Positions 51,544-64,000 of a DNA stretch of 64,000 nt are shown here, piece by piece. The notes under the pieces are model-generated. The model saw only the letters and a list, made by a program, of their open reading frames with translations. It was not told the DNA's origin and ran no database searches. The position numbers and the translations under genes were made by a program. The stretch's first letter is position 1, and every line of letters begins with the position of its first letter. Source of the stretch: Lichenostomus cassidix (taxonomy: Eukaryota; Chordata; Aves; Passeriformes; Meliphagidae); the NCBI GenBank assembly GCA_008360975.2, contig CM039184.1, forward strand, positions 50,248,797 to 50,312,796. The letters are read 5' to 3'.

Positions 51544-51603
51544 CTAGAGAGAGTTTCTCTCTCTCTCTCTAGATATACATATATATATATATATATACAC
51601 ACA
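51544..51603. repeat. TC, AT and AC microsatellites with a palindromic arm
   Basis: CTAGAGAGAG (51544-51553) is the exact inverted complement of CTCTCTCTAG (51563-51572), so the TC repeat (about 51556-51570) can fold back on it. It is followed by an AT run (about 51574-51597) and a short AC run (to 51603). Likely polymorphic in length. Confidence 0.92.
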
Positions 51604-54600
51604 TGAATTTCAGAAAGATAGTTGACCCTTCAGTATGTGGAGGACCTTCTGCACCTTGTTAGAATAGGTCTGGCAGCATTTGCTGTTAAAGGCTGCCCAG
51701 TTTTGTCATGAACTATAGGTTTACTTGGTATGTGAGCACTAGTGGGAAAAACTCTGAAAGATTGATTTTAGGGTGGGCACTGGCTTGCTGTTAAATGGCT
51801 TCACATTTAGAAGTTCAGAGTATTTTTGGTATTTGTTGTTTCACAATGAAGGAAGTCTGTTCATAGATATTTTACAACATTTTTTGGATTATTAGGAGGT
51901 AAGCTGGTTTAGCTTTCAGTAGAAGATATATCAGAACCAAAAGGGTAGATGGTATTCTTTTTCTAACAGCTAATAGACAGCTGTCCAGTCAATTAAAATT
52001 AATCACATATATAAATCTAATGGTTGAAGTCAGCTAAGTGGTAGACTGATCTAAGCACTTCTTAAGTGTTTATGTCTCAGGACAAAGGATCTCTAACATT
52101 TTTTTAATGTTCCACATATTTCTATAAATGCAATTAATGATTTTTAGTTTGTGAGAAACTTAAACCACCAGTGTTTTTTGGCATAATTGTTCCAAAGAGG
52201 TTAGTTTTGTTAGCTGGATCAAGACGTGTCAATGGGTTGATGAAGATTTAAGTTTTGTGAGGGCTTCTTGAGTGAGAGAATTTTAATAATTTTTAAGACA
52301 TCCTACATTGTCTCTCTTCTGGTATGAGTGACTCAGTCTGAAGGTGACAAGCTTGATCTGAAACCATGCAGCTGCATTGTAGGAAAATACATGAGCTATT
52401 AGTATCTCTGGGAAAACACAGATTAGCTCCCAGAAGAAATGCACGCATGAAATAGCTTTATGGTACTGTCATGCTACTGTGCAAATTCATGCTCAAGAAC
52501 CACACATTGTAGACCAGCCACCTAGGTGCAGTAGCTGAAGATCCATTAATCTTTACTAGTAGTTCTGAAAGGAATGCAAGGTGTAACAATATTAATTGGC
52601 TTATTGTTGAAATCAATAACAAAATCTGTAGAAAATTTGATTTTCTAAACATGTCAAACACATGCAAAAAATTTTGTGGTATACTTTTTTCAGAGAATAA
52701 GCTCTTCCCTCTCTTTTAATAGAACATAAAAAGAGGCCTCATTGTTCTTGTTAGAAATATTTTCAGTGTGATACATTAATCTGAACACAATAAAGATGGG
52801 CATCAATTATAAAGTACACTTACAGATTTGTTGTGTTAGGATCTGCACAAATAAATAATTAAATAACAAGAATCCCCTATCTCTGAACTACAAATTTCAA
52901 ATGACTGCAGAAAATCACATTTTTTTTCCGATAATATGTAAGTTTATAAATTACTTCCTATATAAATAAACCAGTTATCATGTCTAATAAAACATTAAAA
53001 GTACATTGCCAATACTTCTTTTGCATAGTTTTACAAGAAATGACATTGTGACTTTAGCCATTCAGCTGAAGAAATGAGCAAGTAAGTCCTTGGTGTTTTT
53101 GCTCTAAGTCTCATGCGAGGAAGACCATTAATGATTTTCTTTTATCTTTTTTCTTTTCTTACTCTCCCCTCCCAATAATCTGATTAATCATTTCAGTTAC
53201 ATGTTTCCACTTGGCAACCTCTTGATTCAAAGGTTCTATCTCAGCAATGTGTCAAAAGGAGTGACACTGCAAAGGCTGGACTAAACTTTGGCATGACACT
53301 AAATGAGGAACTTTATCTCTTGAGACATCTGAGTGGATTAGATTAAATGAACTTTATGAGGAGCTTTAGAGCTATGAGCATAACCCACAGAATCCATAAA
53401 TATTGAATATATTTGCAAATGTGCACTGCCTAGCACTACTGCCTGGTTTTAATTTTATATTAATTCTCTCTAATAACTGCTCCATGTCTTTATAAACATA
53501 CATAAATCAAATGAAACAGCAAAGAAGTAAAACAGAAAGGCTTTTGCACAAAGTGGGAAAATTATAAAGGTAGCATCAAGTTACCTATTCTGCAAAGTCC
53601 ACCAGTGATTTTGGAAATTAGTCATATCAAAAATTGTAAGACTTGTTATGCAGATAAATATTCTTGTACAGAGCCAATAGAAGTTTCAGTTGAAGGTATA
53701 GTGTTAAAATTCCCTTCCATGTACTCAGGTCATCCCTTTTTGGTGTAATATATGGTTGGAGATGTGTTGAACAGGAAGGAAGACTTCAGTTTTCTCTCCT
53801 GGTCTTTTTGTGGTTTGTACACAGTGTGAGTCTGAGACACTCTGGCTTGGGGATCTCCCGAAAATCTCTGTGATAGATCTGCATTTGACTTTGCTCTCTG
53901 AAACAGAGTGATATTTTATTTTTTCTCATCATTTATTTTTTTCTTTATAAGTCAGAATTTTTGGTGCAAGGATGAGGCAGCCTCTTCTGTGACATGCTAG
54001 AAGCAAATGTGAATATAGCGTAGGTGTGAATTGTGCAAACAGTCCAAATCGTGAAAAGGTATGAATTTAGGTGTGTAGGGATTTGTCTACAGCTCCCTTT
54101 TGTTTATAAACTTGTAACTTCTATAGTTTAGCACTAAGACAAAATTTTGCTATCTTTCCTTTATAGTTAATATCTTGTGTGTGACAGTATTTGGATCTTC
54201 CACATGAGGAATAAATTCCACATGAATTCACCTCTCCTAACTTCAGCAACATAAATACCAGGCCTGCATTTAAGATATTGGTCTGGGCTCTCCTTATAAC
54301 TAAGGAATGACAAAGTGGAATATTTTTCCCATTTATCCTAAACACATTTTTTATGTGTGTGGGCATGTACAGGCTGTTATAGGTACTTAGCTCTCTTCTT
54401 ACTGAAGAGTAAGGGAAGATGACTGTTTTAGACAACAGACTTGCTTTTAAAATGAGTTAAGATTAATCCATTTTAGGAGCAAACCAAAATTCACTAATTA
54501 ACAGCATTAGTTCCTTAACTTTAAGGTCATGTTTCTTCCACATTCATAGAGATCAAAAGGTAGAACATTCAAATATGAAAATTTATAGAACTTACGGATA

Positions 54601-56040
54601 GATTAAATTTTCGTGTAGGAAACTGAAGATACTGAAAGAGACCTAGAAAATTGATATTGTGGGCTGCATAATTTTCTGAATCATGCCTCAGCAAAGGCAT
54701 GCCATAGTCGAGTGTGTATGTTAAATTTTGCTGTTATTATTCTTCAATAAGACTTCAATGGCTAGGTATTTACAAAACAAAAATACTGATGCTCTGTCTT
54801 TTTTACAGTAGTGTATTACAATACGTGGTAGAAGGTAAAATACCACACAGTACCACTGTATGATGTGTCATACTGAGTTCTGACATCAAAAGTTGTTAAT
54901 GAATTTTGCCTTTAGATTGCTGATGAACTTTTGATCTTAGACGTTTTCCTAATCTTATACAAAATCATTATCCATGAGAAATGTTATTTTGGCAGGAGGT
55001 ATGTTGCACTGTATTTTGTGAAACTAAAAGCATGTAATTGCATTGCTGTCAAAGCAGAATATTTCCAGGGTCTAGGTTGTACGAAAAGAATTTATAAATT
55101 TGAATTTGCAGTTAAAATTGTCAAATGGTTTTCAGTAGGCTGGATTTATTACTATCCTAGAAAGGCTATTTTTGTAGATTCTTAGATGTGTTATTTACAG
55201 TTGATACATCTGATATCTATGTTGTGATTTTAACAGCAAAATCTGTCACTGAATTTTGGTAAATTAAAATATATGAAAGGCAAAGGAAAAAGAAACAGCA
55301 AGTTATTTCTTTGTGACTAAGAATATTTTGGGGACAGATGAGTATTCTCACTAACAGAACATTTTTTTGTGATCTTCATTTCATCGGATATTTATATAGA
55401 TGAGAACTTGATGACTGTCAAATGGAATTGTAAACTTCTTCCTGAGACATATGGTCAGTTGAACGTTCATCAGAAAAAAAAAGTACGTTTCCTTTGAAAT
55501 AGAACAATACATCTGTCTTTATTTAGGAGTTGTCATTGGCATAGCACACATTTCTATGGTAGGTGAATATCTTAGTAGGATTGCTCAATTAAAAGAATAT
55601 TGCTCAATATGTCTAAGAGTCATGTCTTCCAACATTTAACAATTTTGTCCATTTTCTGATTGAGAAAAGTAATTCTTGTGAGATTCCAATATGTTTTGAA
55701 GGTCTGCTTGACTTATGAGTGTAAATTGTGAGATTTTGGAGGATCCAATTCTCTTGCCATTTTTGCCCAATATCTTCAGTTTGCATAGCCATTTTCTTTA
55801 GTGAAAAAAATGAACATGCAATTTTTTTTCTATGTAATTGAAAAGTCAAAAATTGATATTTCATTACAAATATAATAAACTGTCAGTAACTCATGCCAGC
55901 AGAGAAGAGTAGCCATGAAGTAGCAGGAGCAGTATCTGCTTAGGTCTGTTGGTTTCATTCTGTAACAGCCTTTGAGGCATCTTTCTTATCACCATAAAGG
56001 TTTTAAAATTTGTAATATAGCCTAGTCTTTCTCTTGGGGG
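51604..56040. other. Unique AT-rich non-coding DNA
   Basis: No gene or confidently recognised element in about 4.4 kb. Frames at 54121-54435 and 54931-55185 are short and without motifs. Confidence 0.6.
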
Positions 56041-56155
56041 GGTCTAAAGCAACCTTCAACCGCATCCAATTATAGACAGAAGGGAAGCATTCCTCTAACT
56101 TGGTCTTGCTGTTGAATGGTCTGAGGCAATCCTCAACCTCATCCAATTATAGATG
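56041..56155. repeat. Diverged direct duplication, 77-bp spacing
   Basis: GGTCTAAAGCAACCTTCAAC with CATCCAATTATAGA (from 56041) recurs as GGTCTGAGGCAATCCTCAAC with CATCCAATTATAGA (from 56118). The copies are about 38 bases long and separated by unrelated sequence. A small old local duplication, function unknown. Confidence 0.8.
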
Positions 56156-58739
56156 TATCATTTGAGGAAAGTACTCATTTAAATATATCTGACAGGTCCA
56201 TAGATAACTAGAAACTGGCAGATCATCTAATCTTACTCCTGAGATAGCAAAGACCATAGGATTTCATCATTGACCCCATAGTCTATGGAAAAATGTCTTC
56301 TAGGAAGCAATCAAGCCTTGATTTATAGGAATCAAAAATCTGTTGCTCCCTTCAGGCATGTTAGAAAACTGTTTCATTTTCTCTGTAATTTGCCTGTACA
56401 ATATTTTAATTTGGTCACATTTATCAACTTTATATGAAACATGTGCCTCCTGGGATAATATTTCTGGGTTTTTTTAATAAGTAAGACATTACAATTGAAA
56501 TAAAATAATTGTATGCTATGATGGTTTCTTAAAATAGGCTGCAATATGCTCTGCATGGTAAACAGCAGAATGTTTTCTTTGCATTCTAGCTTCCTAGGTA
56601 GGCAAAGCATACAAAGTATAAAAGTCAATTAACTCATAATGTGCTGTCACATGTTCACTGGTGGAGGGATATTAGTGGTAGTGTTTCTGATTTTTTTTTT
56701 TTTTTTTTACACAACCTGCTAGTAACAGCCTCTTTTGCAAGTTCTCTATACTTGCTTTGCAGAAAATCTCTGATCCTTTGCTTAGGTTTGTGGAAAATAA
56801 ATCATTGTTTGCTAGAAATTCCAAAGACTGAGAGGAGTGATGTGTTAGAGAGCAGGACACCTTAGGATGTTACAGAAATTCAGATTCTGGCCATACAACA
56901 CTGATGATAGTCCTGTACATATTTCATCATTCACATTTGTTGCATTAACTTTATTTGTCTAAGACTGTAATAGCAGAATTAGGCTGGAGAGTGATTGCAT
57001 GCATTCATTAAGATGGCAGCGAACATGAGCAATGATAATTTTTTACAGGCTCTGCTTTGCAAAGCCCAAAATTTGGTAAAGATGAAGGGGTTTCATTAGT
57101 TCATTTATTTTTGTTTCTGTGATAGAAATGGAAAAGCAAATATTTTGGACACTGTAGGCTGTGTATAAGTGGAATATCAAGAAAGAATCTACTACCTGTG
57201 GAAAGCTTATGGAAGTTGACTTTGTTTACTCTCCATATAAGATTTCAGGATGTAATTTTGAATTATTAAGGTATTTTCAATTTGTTTCTTAAAACAGTGA
57301 TAACCTGATATGGGAAAAGAGAAGAGAGGTCTCTTGAGTTTCAAACTATTATGAAAGTGAATTGGGAGCAATTTTAAACTCCCTTGGTAATCTTTCATGT
57401 AGCCATAAATATATCTTAAAGGATGCTTTCTGTCATAAATCTCTATAACACAGGTTTTATGTCTGCCTTAATATTATAACATCTGTGAGCAAAATAGATG
57501 TGAGCTTGTAAAGGGATTCACATAAGACACTGTCTTCAAAAATGAAGTCTGTAGTATGCAAATGTAATGCTTATAGCTGCAGTATTTGGTGGAAACATTA
57601 TGGGAAATCAAGACTGAACAAACCCAAAAATTGTCCTGATGCTCATACCATTGCTTGGCATAGGACTCAAGGGATGTTTAAGGCATGACATTACAAGCTA
57701 TTAAAAAAACCCAAACAATTTTTATTCTGATTAAATCTTTAATTCACTAAGTCATGAAGTTGTTTTACCCTCAGGCTCACTTTCTCTAACACTGGTAGTT
57801 TGAGGATTTTATAGGCAAATTTTGTGTAATATCTTGAAAATATAAAAAGCAAAATACAAATGTAAACACTTGTCAAATATATCTAGAAAAGAATTAAGGA
57901 AATACCAGTCAATTTTATTACATTGCTTTATATATAGGAGTTGTAAATAATGTAACTACTGTTGCTTCAAAATGTTTTTACTCCTGTTTTGCTAAAGTAC
58001 CTCAAACCTCATTCTTTCACCTCAAGAATATATGTTCATAAATAATGAAGTTGCTGCTATGGATTTATGCTACTTAAAAGCAAGAAAGTTAAAATTTGGA
58101 CAAAAGTGAAATGAAGGTATTATATTTAAGTAGCCATCAATCCCTGAGCCGTCATTGTTTCTTTTCCTAGCTGTTCAGAACCATTCAGACACTGACATAA
58201 TACAGTGTGCCACCCTAGAAATAGCTGCCTAGTTATAACACTCTCTCAAGGGTACAGAAACATAACTGCATTACACCATATTTTGCTTTTTCCTTTCACA
58301 CTTTCAGTTGAGCAACTTTTCCTCCACTTTAGTATTGAGCTAGATGACAAATCAAATGGAGCTATTTAACCAGACATCATTGCACTGCACCTGAAACCTG
58401 TATTACCTGGAAAAGAGTAGTTATTAGTGGTTGGTTTTAAATGTTATGGTTAAGACAGCATGTTTCAAACAAAGTCCAGAATATTCTTAGAACTATATGC
58501 TGCAAGGTAATGAAGGGCATAAGTTTAAAGTAAAAGCCGGAGATTTAGTGAAAGATATTAGGATGAACAGAACTGAGCAACTGTCTTCTTACTTTGACTG
58601 ATTTATGGTGTCAATGAGCTGGGATAATAAAGTAGGATTTAGTACTTTTAAATTTAAATCAGAATATTAAGGAATGATACATAATACTTGGAACAAACAA
58701 AAATAAAAATCAATAATAAACCAAAACTTATTATGTTGT
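56156..58739. other. Unique AT-rich non-coding DNA
   Basis: No gene seen. A T18 run lies at 56691-56708 without an adjacent retroelement body. Other sequence is featureless to the eye. Confidence 0.6.
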
Positions 58740-59310
58740 CACCCAGCAAGTAAGAGGTCGTGAGTTTGGGCAGGCTTCTCAGGCTGGTATTTGGATGGGA
58801 AAGAGAGAGGATGCAGTACCTGGGAAACGAGAGAGCTACAGCATCCATCTGTTTGCTGGTGAGTCCCACGCTGGATCAGCCAGTGAGTTGGATATGAGGG
58901 TAAGAGTGCCTAAAAGTGTTCAGGAATGTTGCACAGAGAGCAGGGTCATGTTGGTATTTGAGCAATCCACTAAAGTTGATGTGAGTGTGAGCTGAGAGTT
59001 TTGTGTGTGCTGTCAATGCTGAGCTTCAGACTCTGCTGGCTGAAGAGGGGAGGTGACTGGGTTGCCTGGGTGCGTGGTCACGTCCTGCAGGGGATGCTCA
59101 AGGCAGCTCCTTGTCTGGGGCAGCTGGTGTAGGTGGCTGTGTGGGTGTCCTCTGTGTAGATGTGCTTGGGATGCACACTCAGCATCCCTGCTGTTGGACT
59201 TGCAAAGGAGAAAGGAGCAGCTGCATCCATTTACCAGGGATGGTCTCTGGGTTCCTGGGCTGGACTCCAGGGGCCAGCAGGAAGAGTGTCTTATATAAAT
59301 AACAGCCTGA
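58740..59310. other. Unexplained GC-rich block with weak 5S-rRNA-like motifs
   Basis: GC content rises clearly across about 570 bases. At the left, TTGGATGGGA (58791-58800) and CCTGGGAAAC (58819-58828) occur in the same order as two conserved blocks of the 3' half of 5S rRNA, preceded by CAAGTAAGAGGTCG at 58747, which is loosely 5S-like. The spacing is larger than in real 5S rRNA, so a 5S pseudogene or 5S-derived SINE piece is possible, not shown. A TATATAAA (59293-59300) lies at the right edge. The long frames here (for example 138 codons, minus, 59013-59429) have no recognised domain. It could also be a decayed LTR or unique CpG-poor DNA. Confidence 0.3.
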
Positions 59311-59722
59311 AGCTGTTGGAGGAAAAGGCCATTTCTTAAATCCCTTAACAAAATGTAATCAGCTCCCAAGTTTTCCTCGTGCTTTTTCTTTCCTTTACAA
59401 AAAGCAATTACATTGATGAAAAAGCACATTAATCCTCAAAGATTGTTAATCATTACAGTTTTATACTATCATATAACCATAAATATAATCTCTAAAGGAC
59501 TGTTAAAAAGAAAGTGGTTTTGATGAAAAAAACCAAAACCCAGTAACTACAGAACACACCAGAAGAATCCCAGAAAACTGAATATTGTTGTGAATAAAAA
59601 TCAAGGTCAAGTTTATCTTGCAGCAAAAAATTAATATTAATTAAAGATAAAATTTAATCCTGTCTATCAGGGCTTTAGCTTTCCTAACCTGATCCCTGGC
59701 TCTTCAGACAATTTCTCTGTAT
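59311..59722. other. Non-coding spacer
   Basis: AT-rich DNA with short A runs. No gene or recognised repeat. Confidence 0.6.
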
Positions 59723-59796
59723 TCCATGGAGGCAGCGGTTGGAACTAGATGATCTCTGGGATCCCTTCCAACCCAAACCATTCTATTATTCTATGA
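59723..59796 (+). mobile_element. Short CR1 3' end, plus strand
   Basis: CCATGGAGGCAGCGGTTGG, GGAACTAGATGATCTCTGGG and CCCTTCCAACCCAAACC are followed by ATTCTATT and ATTCTATG octamers at 59780-59795. This is a 5'-truncated CR1 that keeps only about 74 bases of 3' UTR and tail. Confidence 0.92.
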
Positions 59797-60535
59797 CTCC
59801 TCTCGGGCTACCTGTCCTTCCTTCCACACTCTCTAGGCTTCCTCTGTGTTTCATATTGTGGAGCTGCTTGTACAATTTCCACAAGCTAAAATAATGTTTT
59901 AATGCTTTTCTATTATAAAGATAACATAATCCACTAAATAAGTGCCTGTTCCTGTTCTAAATATATAATAAAAGCATTGGGGTGCTATCTCCAAATGTAA
60001 AATTGCACTATTGGTGTACTAGTTGTGCAATACTCAGAGTTCGCATCATGTTCCACTGAAGATTGGAAGACTGCAGGTTTTCTATTTTTCTTCTTCACGC
60101 TGAACAAAGGAATTATAGTATGGGAATCTACCTAAGTAAATAATCAGTGACAATTTTCAAACATTCTTTTCTTTATGTTGCATAGATTAAATGCTTATTT
60201 TGGTATTCACTCTAATTGGCTGTGTGCAAAATGTAAATCAAAATTCTTTGGTAGAAGAAGCTAATTCACATTATACTAGATATTAGACATGATTTTAGGA
60301 AGCTGCTATGAAAGATACAAGGAAATTTATATTACAGAATTTGATAATATTTATTTGCACCAGCTTTCACTTTTGACATACCCTGCTTTGGCTTTTATAT
60401 TTGCCAGTAACATTCCCTTCATATAATAAAATCACTGAATTGCCTTTCTTTGGTGCACTTACTACCTTTTCTGATTCTGTAGTCAGGCATTTTCTGTGGA
60501 TATCACTGCTCCTCTGAACCATGTAGTAAGTGAAT
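59797..60535. other. Unique AT-rich non-coding DNA
   Basis: Lies between two CR1-derived pieces. No gene or repeat recognised. Confidence 0.6.
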
Positions 60536-60620
60536 CTCAAAATGGCTGATGTTGGAAAGAACCTTTGGATCTGCTGCTCAAGCTGGGCCACCCAGAGCTG
60601 GTTGTCCAGGATCATGTCAA
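60536..60620 (-). mobile_element. CR1 3' end, left arm of an inverted pair
   Basis: TTGGAAAGAACCTTTGGATC, GCTCAAGCTGGGCCACCCAG and AGCTGGTTGTCCAGGATCATG are the reverse complement of a CR1 3' region, so this arm is on the minus strand with its 3' terminus at 60536. It abuts a plus-strand CR1 3' end at about 60620 with no spacer. Confidence 0.85.
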
Positions 60621-60715
60621 GCCTGTGTCACCTGCTCTGGGTGACCCTGACTTGGATGGGGCTTGGACTAGATGCTCTCCAGAGGTCCCTTGCAACCGTA
60701 ACTATTCCATAATTT
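60621..60715 (+). mobile_element. CR1 3' end, right arm of an inverted pair
   Basis: CCTGTGTCACCTGCTCTGGG, GGCTTGGACTAGATGCTCTC and CCAGAGGTCCCTTGCAACC, ending ATTCCATAATTTG, are a plus-strand CR1 3' region. Together with the minus-strand arm on its left it makes an imperfect inverted repeat of about 90 bases per arm, with the two 3' termini facing outward. The terminal octamers are decayed. Confidence 0.85.
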
Positions 60716-63700
60716 GCAATGCTTAAATTTGGTAATTAATTGCTTGCTAGCCAATTAATTTAATAATGGCCAATATGTTATGAATCTGTAGCAGATACAA
60801 CTCTGATCAAAACCTGCTTAGAGAATGTAATTATCAGTATGGAGTGAGGAGATTTGGCAAAAACGAATACTGAAGTTCTTTTTTTCTAAAACCATTGTAA
60901 GCTGATTTAAATAACCTGGTGTGGAGGAGTCATGAAGTCCCTGTGGTCCACTATTCCCACTGCAATACTGATTGATGTGAAAAGCTTGATGGTTGCATGT
61001 AAGAATATCTGAAGTATTTAGCAATGTAAATATCTAGGGTAAAACACCCCTAGTAAGGCCCTTTCCTGAGCTATAGGAACTAAAAGCTGGCATGAGACTT
61101 GAATAATTTAACTCTGTTCCCCACCAACACTTATTTCTATGAAATATATATATATTTTGAAAGCGCATGTCCAATCCTTTTATGTTTTTTCTCTCAAGTC
61201 CAGTAATTTAATTGCTCAAATTTCCCTTTGCTGTTTTTCTCCCTTTCTTCTAGGAGATATGAATAGAATGTTCTGTGTGTTGTTCTTTCTGTACTGTACT
61301 TTCTAATTTTGTTGTGTGTCCTCTTATTCTTCTCCTTTCTAAGATTAAAAAAAGACCTTAGTCTTCATATGAAATTTTTTTCCTCTCCTTAATCATCACG
61401 GTTACCTTACTTCACCCTATATCTGGTATTTTTCCACAAATTTAGTGACAATTTTCTATCAGATACTGCGATGAAGCAGAGTTTTAGTTACATCTATATA
61501 CCTCAGCAAAAAGGCAACAACAATAATTGTGGAAGCTATCTACCATACAAGGTCAATTTTCACTGAAGCTTCTATTTAGACTAATCAACTCTGACTCTAT
61601 TTAAGAAAGTAAGGGCTAGTGAGCATCCAGAAATAAAGCACAACTATCATGTAAATGGTTTAGGACCTCATCCTGCATAAGTGTCATATACATTTATTGT
61701 TCATTTAAGTTAATAGGTACTGAGGTCATTCAGTGACACTTTAAAGTATGAGGGCCTTATTCAAAATTAATCTTTATTTTTGTTTTAGCTTTAATATTAA
61801 AGCACTTCAAAAGAAGATCTAGTAACCATAACAACTACAATTTGCCACATTTCAATAGTTTTATTTCTGTAAGCATTTTAATAGCCTTGGCTTTTCAGTG
61901 ATTGAGCACATTGGATTTAATGCTCTCTTCACATTCACCTGTGCAGCGAGAAAAAGGAACTAGTTTTTATCAGATACCCTCAATGTACAACTCCCAGATT
62001 CTTTGCTGGAATTTCAATAGTGACGAATATTGTTAAAATGTTCAAAAGGATGGTGAAACATTTTGAAGGAGAATTTGAGAAAGTCAAGCAAAATGACCAA
62101 AATCTGGTAACACTTATTATCATCAGTGATATAGATTGATTTCACTAAAATCAAAGTTTTCAGTCATACGCATCAGTATTTTCAAACTGTAGCTATATGG
62201 AATACTCTTTTAGTAATGAAAATGTGTTTAAAACAATTTTTTTTGCAGTTAAAAGTAGCTAATTTAAAAAAGTCAAAATGCATACAGAGGAAGAAAAAAA
62301 CCATGCATGTTAAAATTAAGAACCAAAGATAATTAAGGAACAAGGACAAAATATTTACAAATACTTCAGAAGCTATTTACAGACATGTTATAAAATATCT
62401 TGGAATAAATTATAGACAGAAATGTAATCAATGTTTAAAGTAGTTTGTCATGTATATGTATGTGTATGTTTACAGTATAGTGTATTTAGTACTTGTAAAC
62501 AAAATCTAGATTTAGTAAACATTTTATAGCACAGATAGCATAGATATTATACATGTACCCTGAAATATCTAAATATGATAAAAATAGAAAAAAGAGTGGA
62601 CAAATATTAGTATTATAGAGCATTGTGAAAAGCTACTGGCTATAAGAAGGTAACTTAAAAAAACAAGTGATGTTCGAATGCTGCGTTTTATTATATATGA
62701 GACTGTAATAAAAAAGAAAGGATAAAAGTTAATTTGGCTTTTGAAAATACACCAAAACCAGAATGTATTGCAGAGAGTTTGAGAAGCCAGATACTAATTA
62801 AGTTTGAAAAGGCCCTTTAAAATATAAAACAGTATATATCCTTAAGAGGTGTGAACTTCCTGCAGTGCTCAACAGATTGGATTCAGTTCTCAGCTTATCC
62901 TTCAGCTCTATGACTGTTAAAATCAAATGGTTCCTGTGTTGCATTAATTTTTGTCAAAACTAAAATAATTTTTAAAATTTGTGATTTTCCACCTTAGAGC
63001 TAATACTGGCTAGAACTATTGGACTGGGGAGAGAATGGAAAGTAAATAATAGTTAGAAAATAAAATAATAATTCAGAAACAATTAAAATCTTCCTACATT
63101 GATGACTTACCTTTGTGTGAATCAATTTCATAGTTCATAAATCAATTCTGAAATAAAGACTGATGGTGAATATTTTTCTCATTTTAAGATTTGCTTTTAT
63201 CTTATAACCTTGACGAAAGAACTTTAGCACAACAGATAATTTTTAAACCAGAATTACAATTTTTTTTAAGTACTGAAACAAAAAGTGACCTTGGTCATGA
63301 CATGCTTGACTTGCCTGAAAACGAAGACACAGAATATAGTGCCACTTGTCTTCTGGTTTAAAGTATCTAATGGCTGATAGAATAAAAAGAATTTAAATAG
63401 ATAGGAGCATTTGATTTTTTTTACAATTAATTGACTGGAATAATTACCACACAGCTTTCTTATGTGGTATCTTCTTTATGTGTTCTTTAATCACATGGTC
63501 ATATTCAGCTGGCTATGATTTCCTAAAAATTAGCTCATAATATTAAAGTTAAGTTAATTAGAGAGAGAAGGTAATCAATCTTTCTAAGCTCAGCCTAAGG
63601 ATAATTCTTTGATTTTAAAGGGTTGACTTCTTATCTGAATTTGGCAATTGGATTATTTAAATTTATATTGACTTTTGTCAAACTGTTTAAATGTGTAGCT

Positions 63701-64000
63701 CATAATTTAACTTGTAGTTTCACCACTTTGTTAAAACCAATTTGGTAAAATTATAAAATAAACCCACTGCATGTTCTAACAATAATGAGCCCTGGGTTAG
63801 TGACAGGGAAGACGTAAGAATCTGAGGTGAATATTTAACTTCCTTCTGTGCTCAACTGAGTGCTAATTTCTGAAGCTTCTTGGCTCAGAAATTTTGCCTC
63901 TTCTATGGTGTTCCTACCTTCTATCTCATTAGAGAAAATTTAATCCATTATAATCTCTCGCCATGGTTGTTTCCACCATATCTTTTTGATTTATCATTTA
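60716..64000. other. Unique AT-rich non-coding DNA to window end
   Basis: About 3.3 kb with no gene, RNA gene or recognised element. Short AT, A-rich and TATG-rich tracts occur (for example 61145-61156 and 62452-62470). Confidence 0.65.

Noticed and set aside
59013..59429. 138-codon minus-strand open frame rich in Cys, His, Ser and Leu
   Set aside because: It is in a GC-rich block, with no domain, overlapping open frames on the other strand and no splice or promoter support.

Overview
This window is vertebrate nuclear DNA from a bird, most likely a passerine. The evidence is a set of avian interspersed repeats: several CR1 LINE 3' ends (some still ending in the ATTCTATG octamers), a short tRNA-Ile-headed SINE with a CR1-like tail resembling the zebra finch TguSINE1 type, and several bird-type endogenous retrovirus LTRs. 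Base composition is AT-rich and the open reading frames are all short. No prokaryotic gene organisation is present.

I find no convincing protein-coding gene, rRNA, functional tRNA or CRISPR array. The window looks like part of a gene desert or a very large intron. Nearly all long reading frames are chance frames inside GC-rich LTRs or decayed CR1 copies. One possible internal exon (30415-30525) is reported as a weak candidate.

Layout. 1-4619: unique AT-rich DNA. 4620-4870: decayed CR1 reverse-transcriptase piece (+). 5424-5509: 44-bp tandem duplication. About 7226-8097: LTR (+) with CCAAT and TATA boxes, followed by a leader remnant to about 8400. 9645-10077: CR1 (+), interrupted by a 480-bp solo LTR (10078-10557) with a perfect 5-bp target duplication. 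12574-13082: a second LTR family (-). 13608-13660: fragment of a third LTR family, which recurs at 25249-25835 (-), 38206-38754 (+) and 44820-45345 (-). 15438-15986 and 16885-17171: two CR1 3' ends (+). 21362-21435: CR1 3' end (-). 17172-25248 and 25836-38205 are otherwise mostly unique DNA. 42683-42803: tRNA-derived SINE (+). About 48830-49366: GC-rich candidate LTR (+). 49771-49959: three copies of a 63-bp minisatellite. 51544-51603: microsatellites. 58740-59310: unexplained GC-rich block with weak 5S-rRNA-like motifs. 59723-59796: CR1 3' end. 60536-60715: two CR1 3' ends joined in inverted orientation. The remainder to 64000 is unique AT-rich DNA.

No multi-gene system is visible. The content records successive retroelement insertions: CR1 copies, LTR elements reduced mostly to single LTRs, one SINE, and small tandem duplications. 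Element identities come from recognising sequence patterns, not from a database search, so family names are given cautiously.
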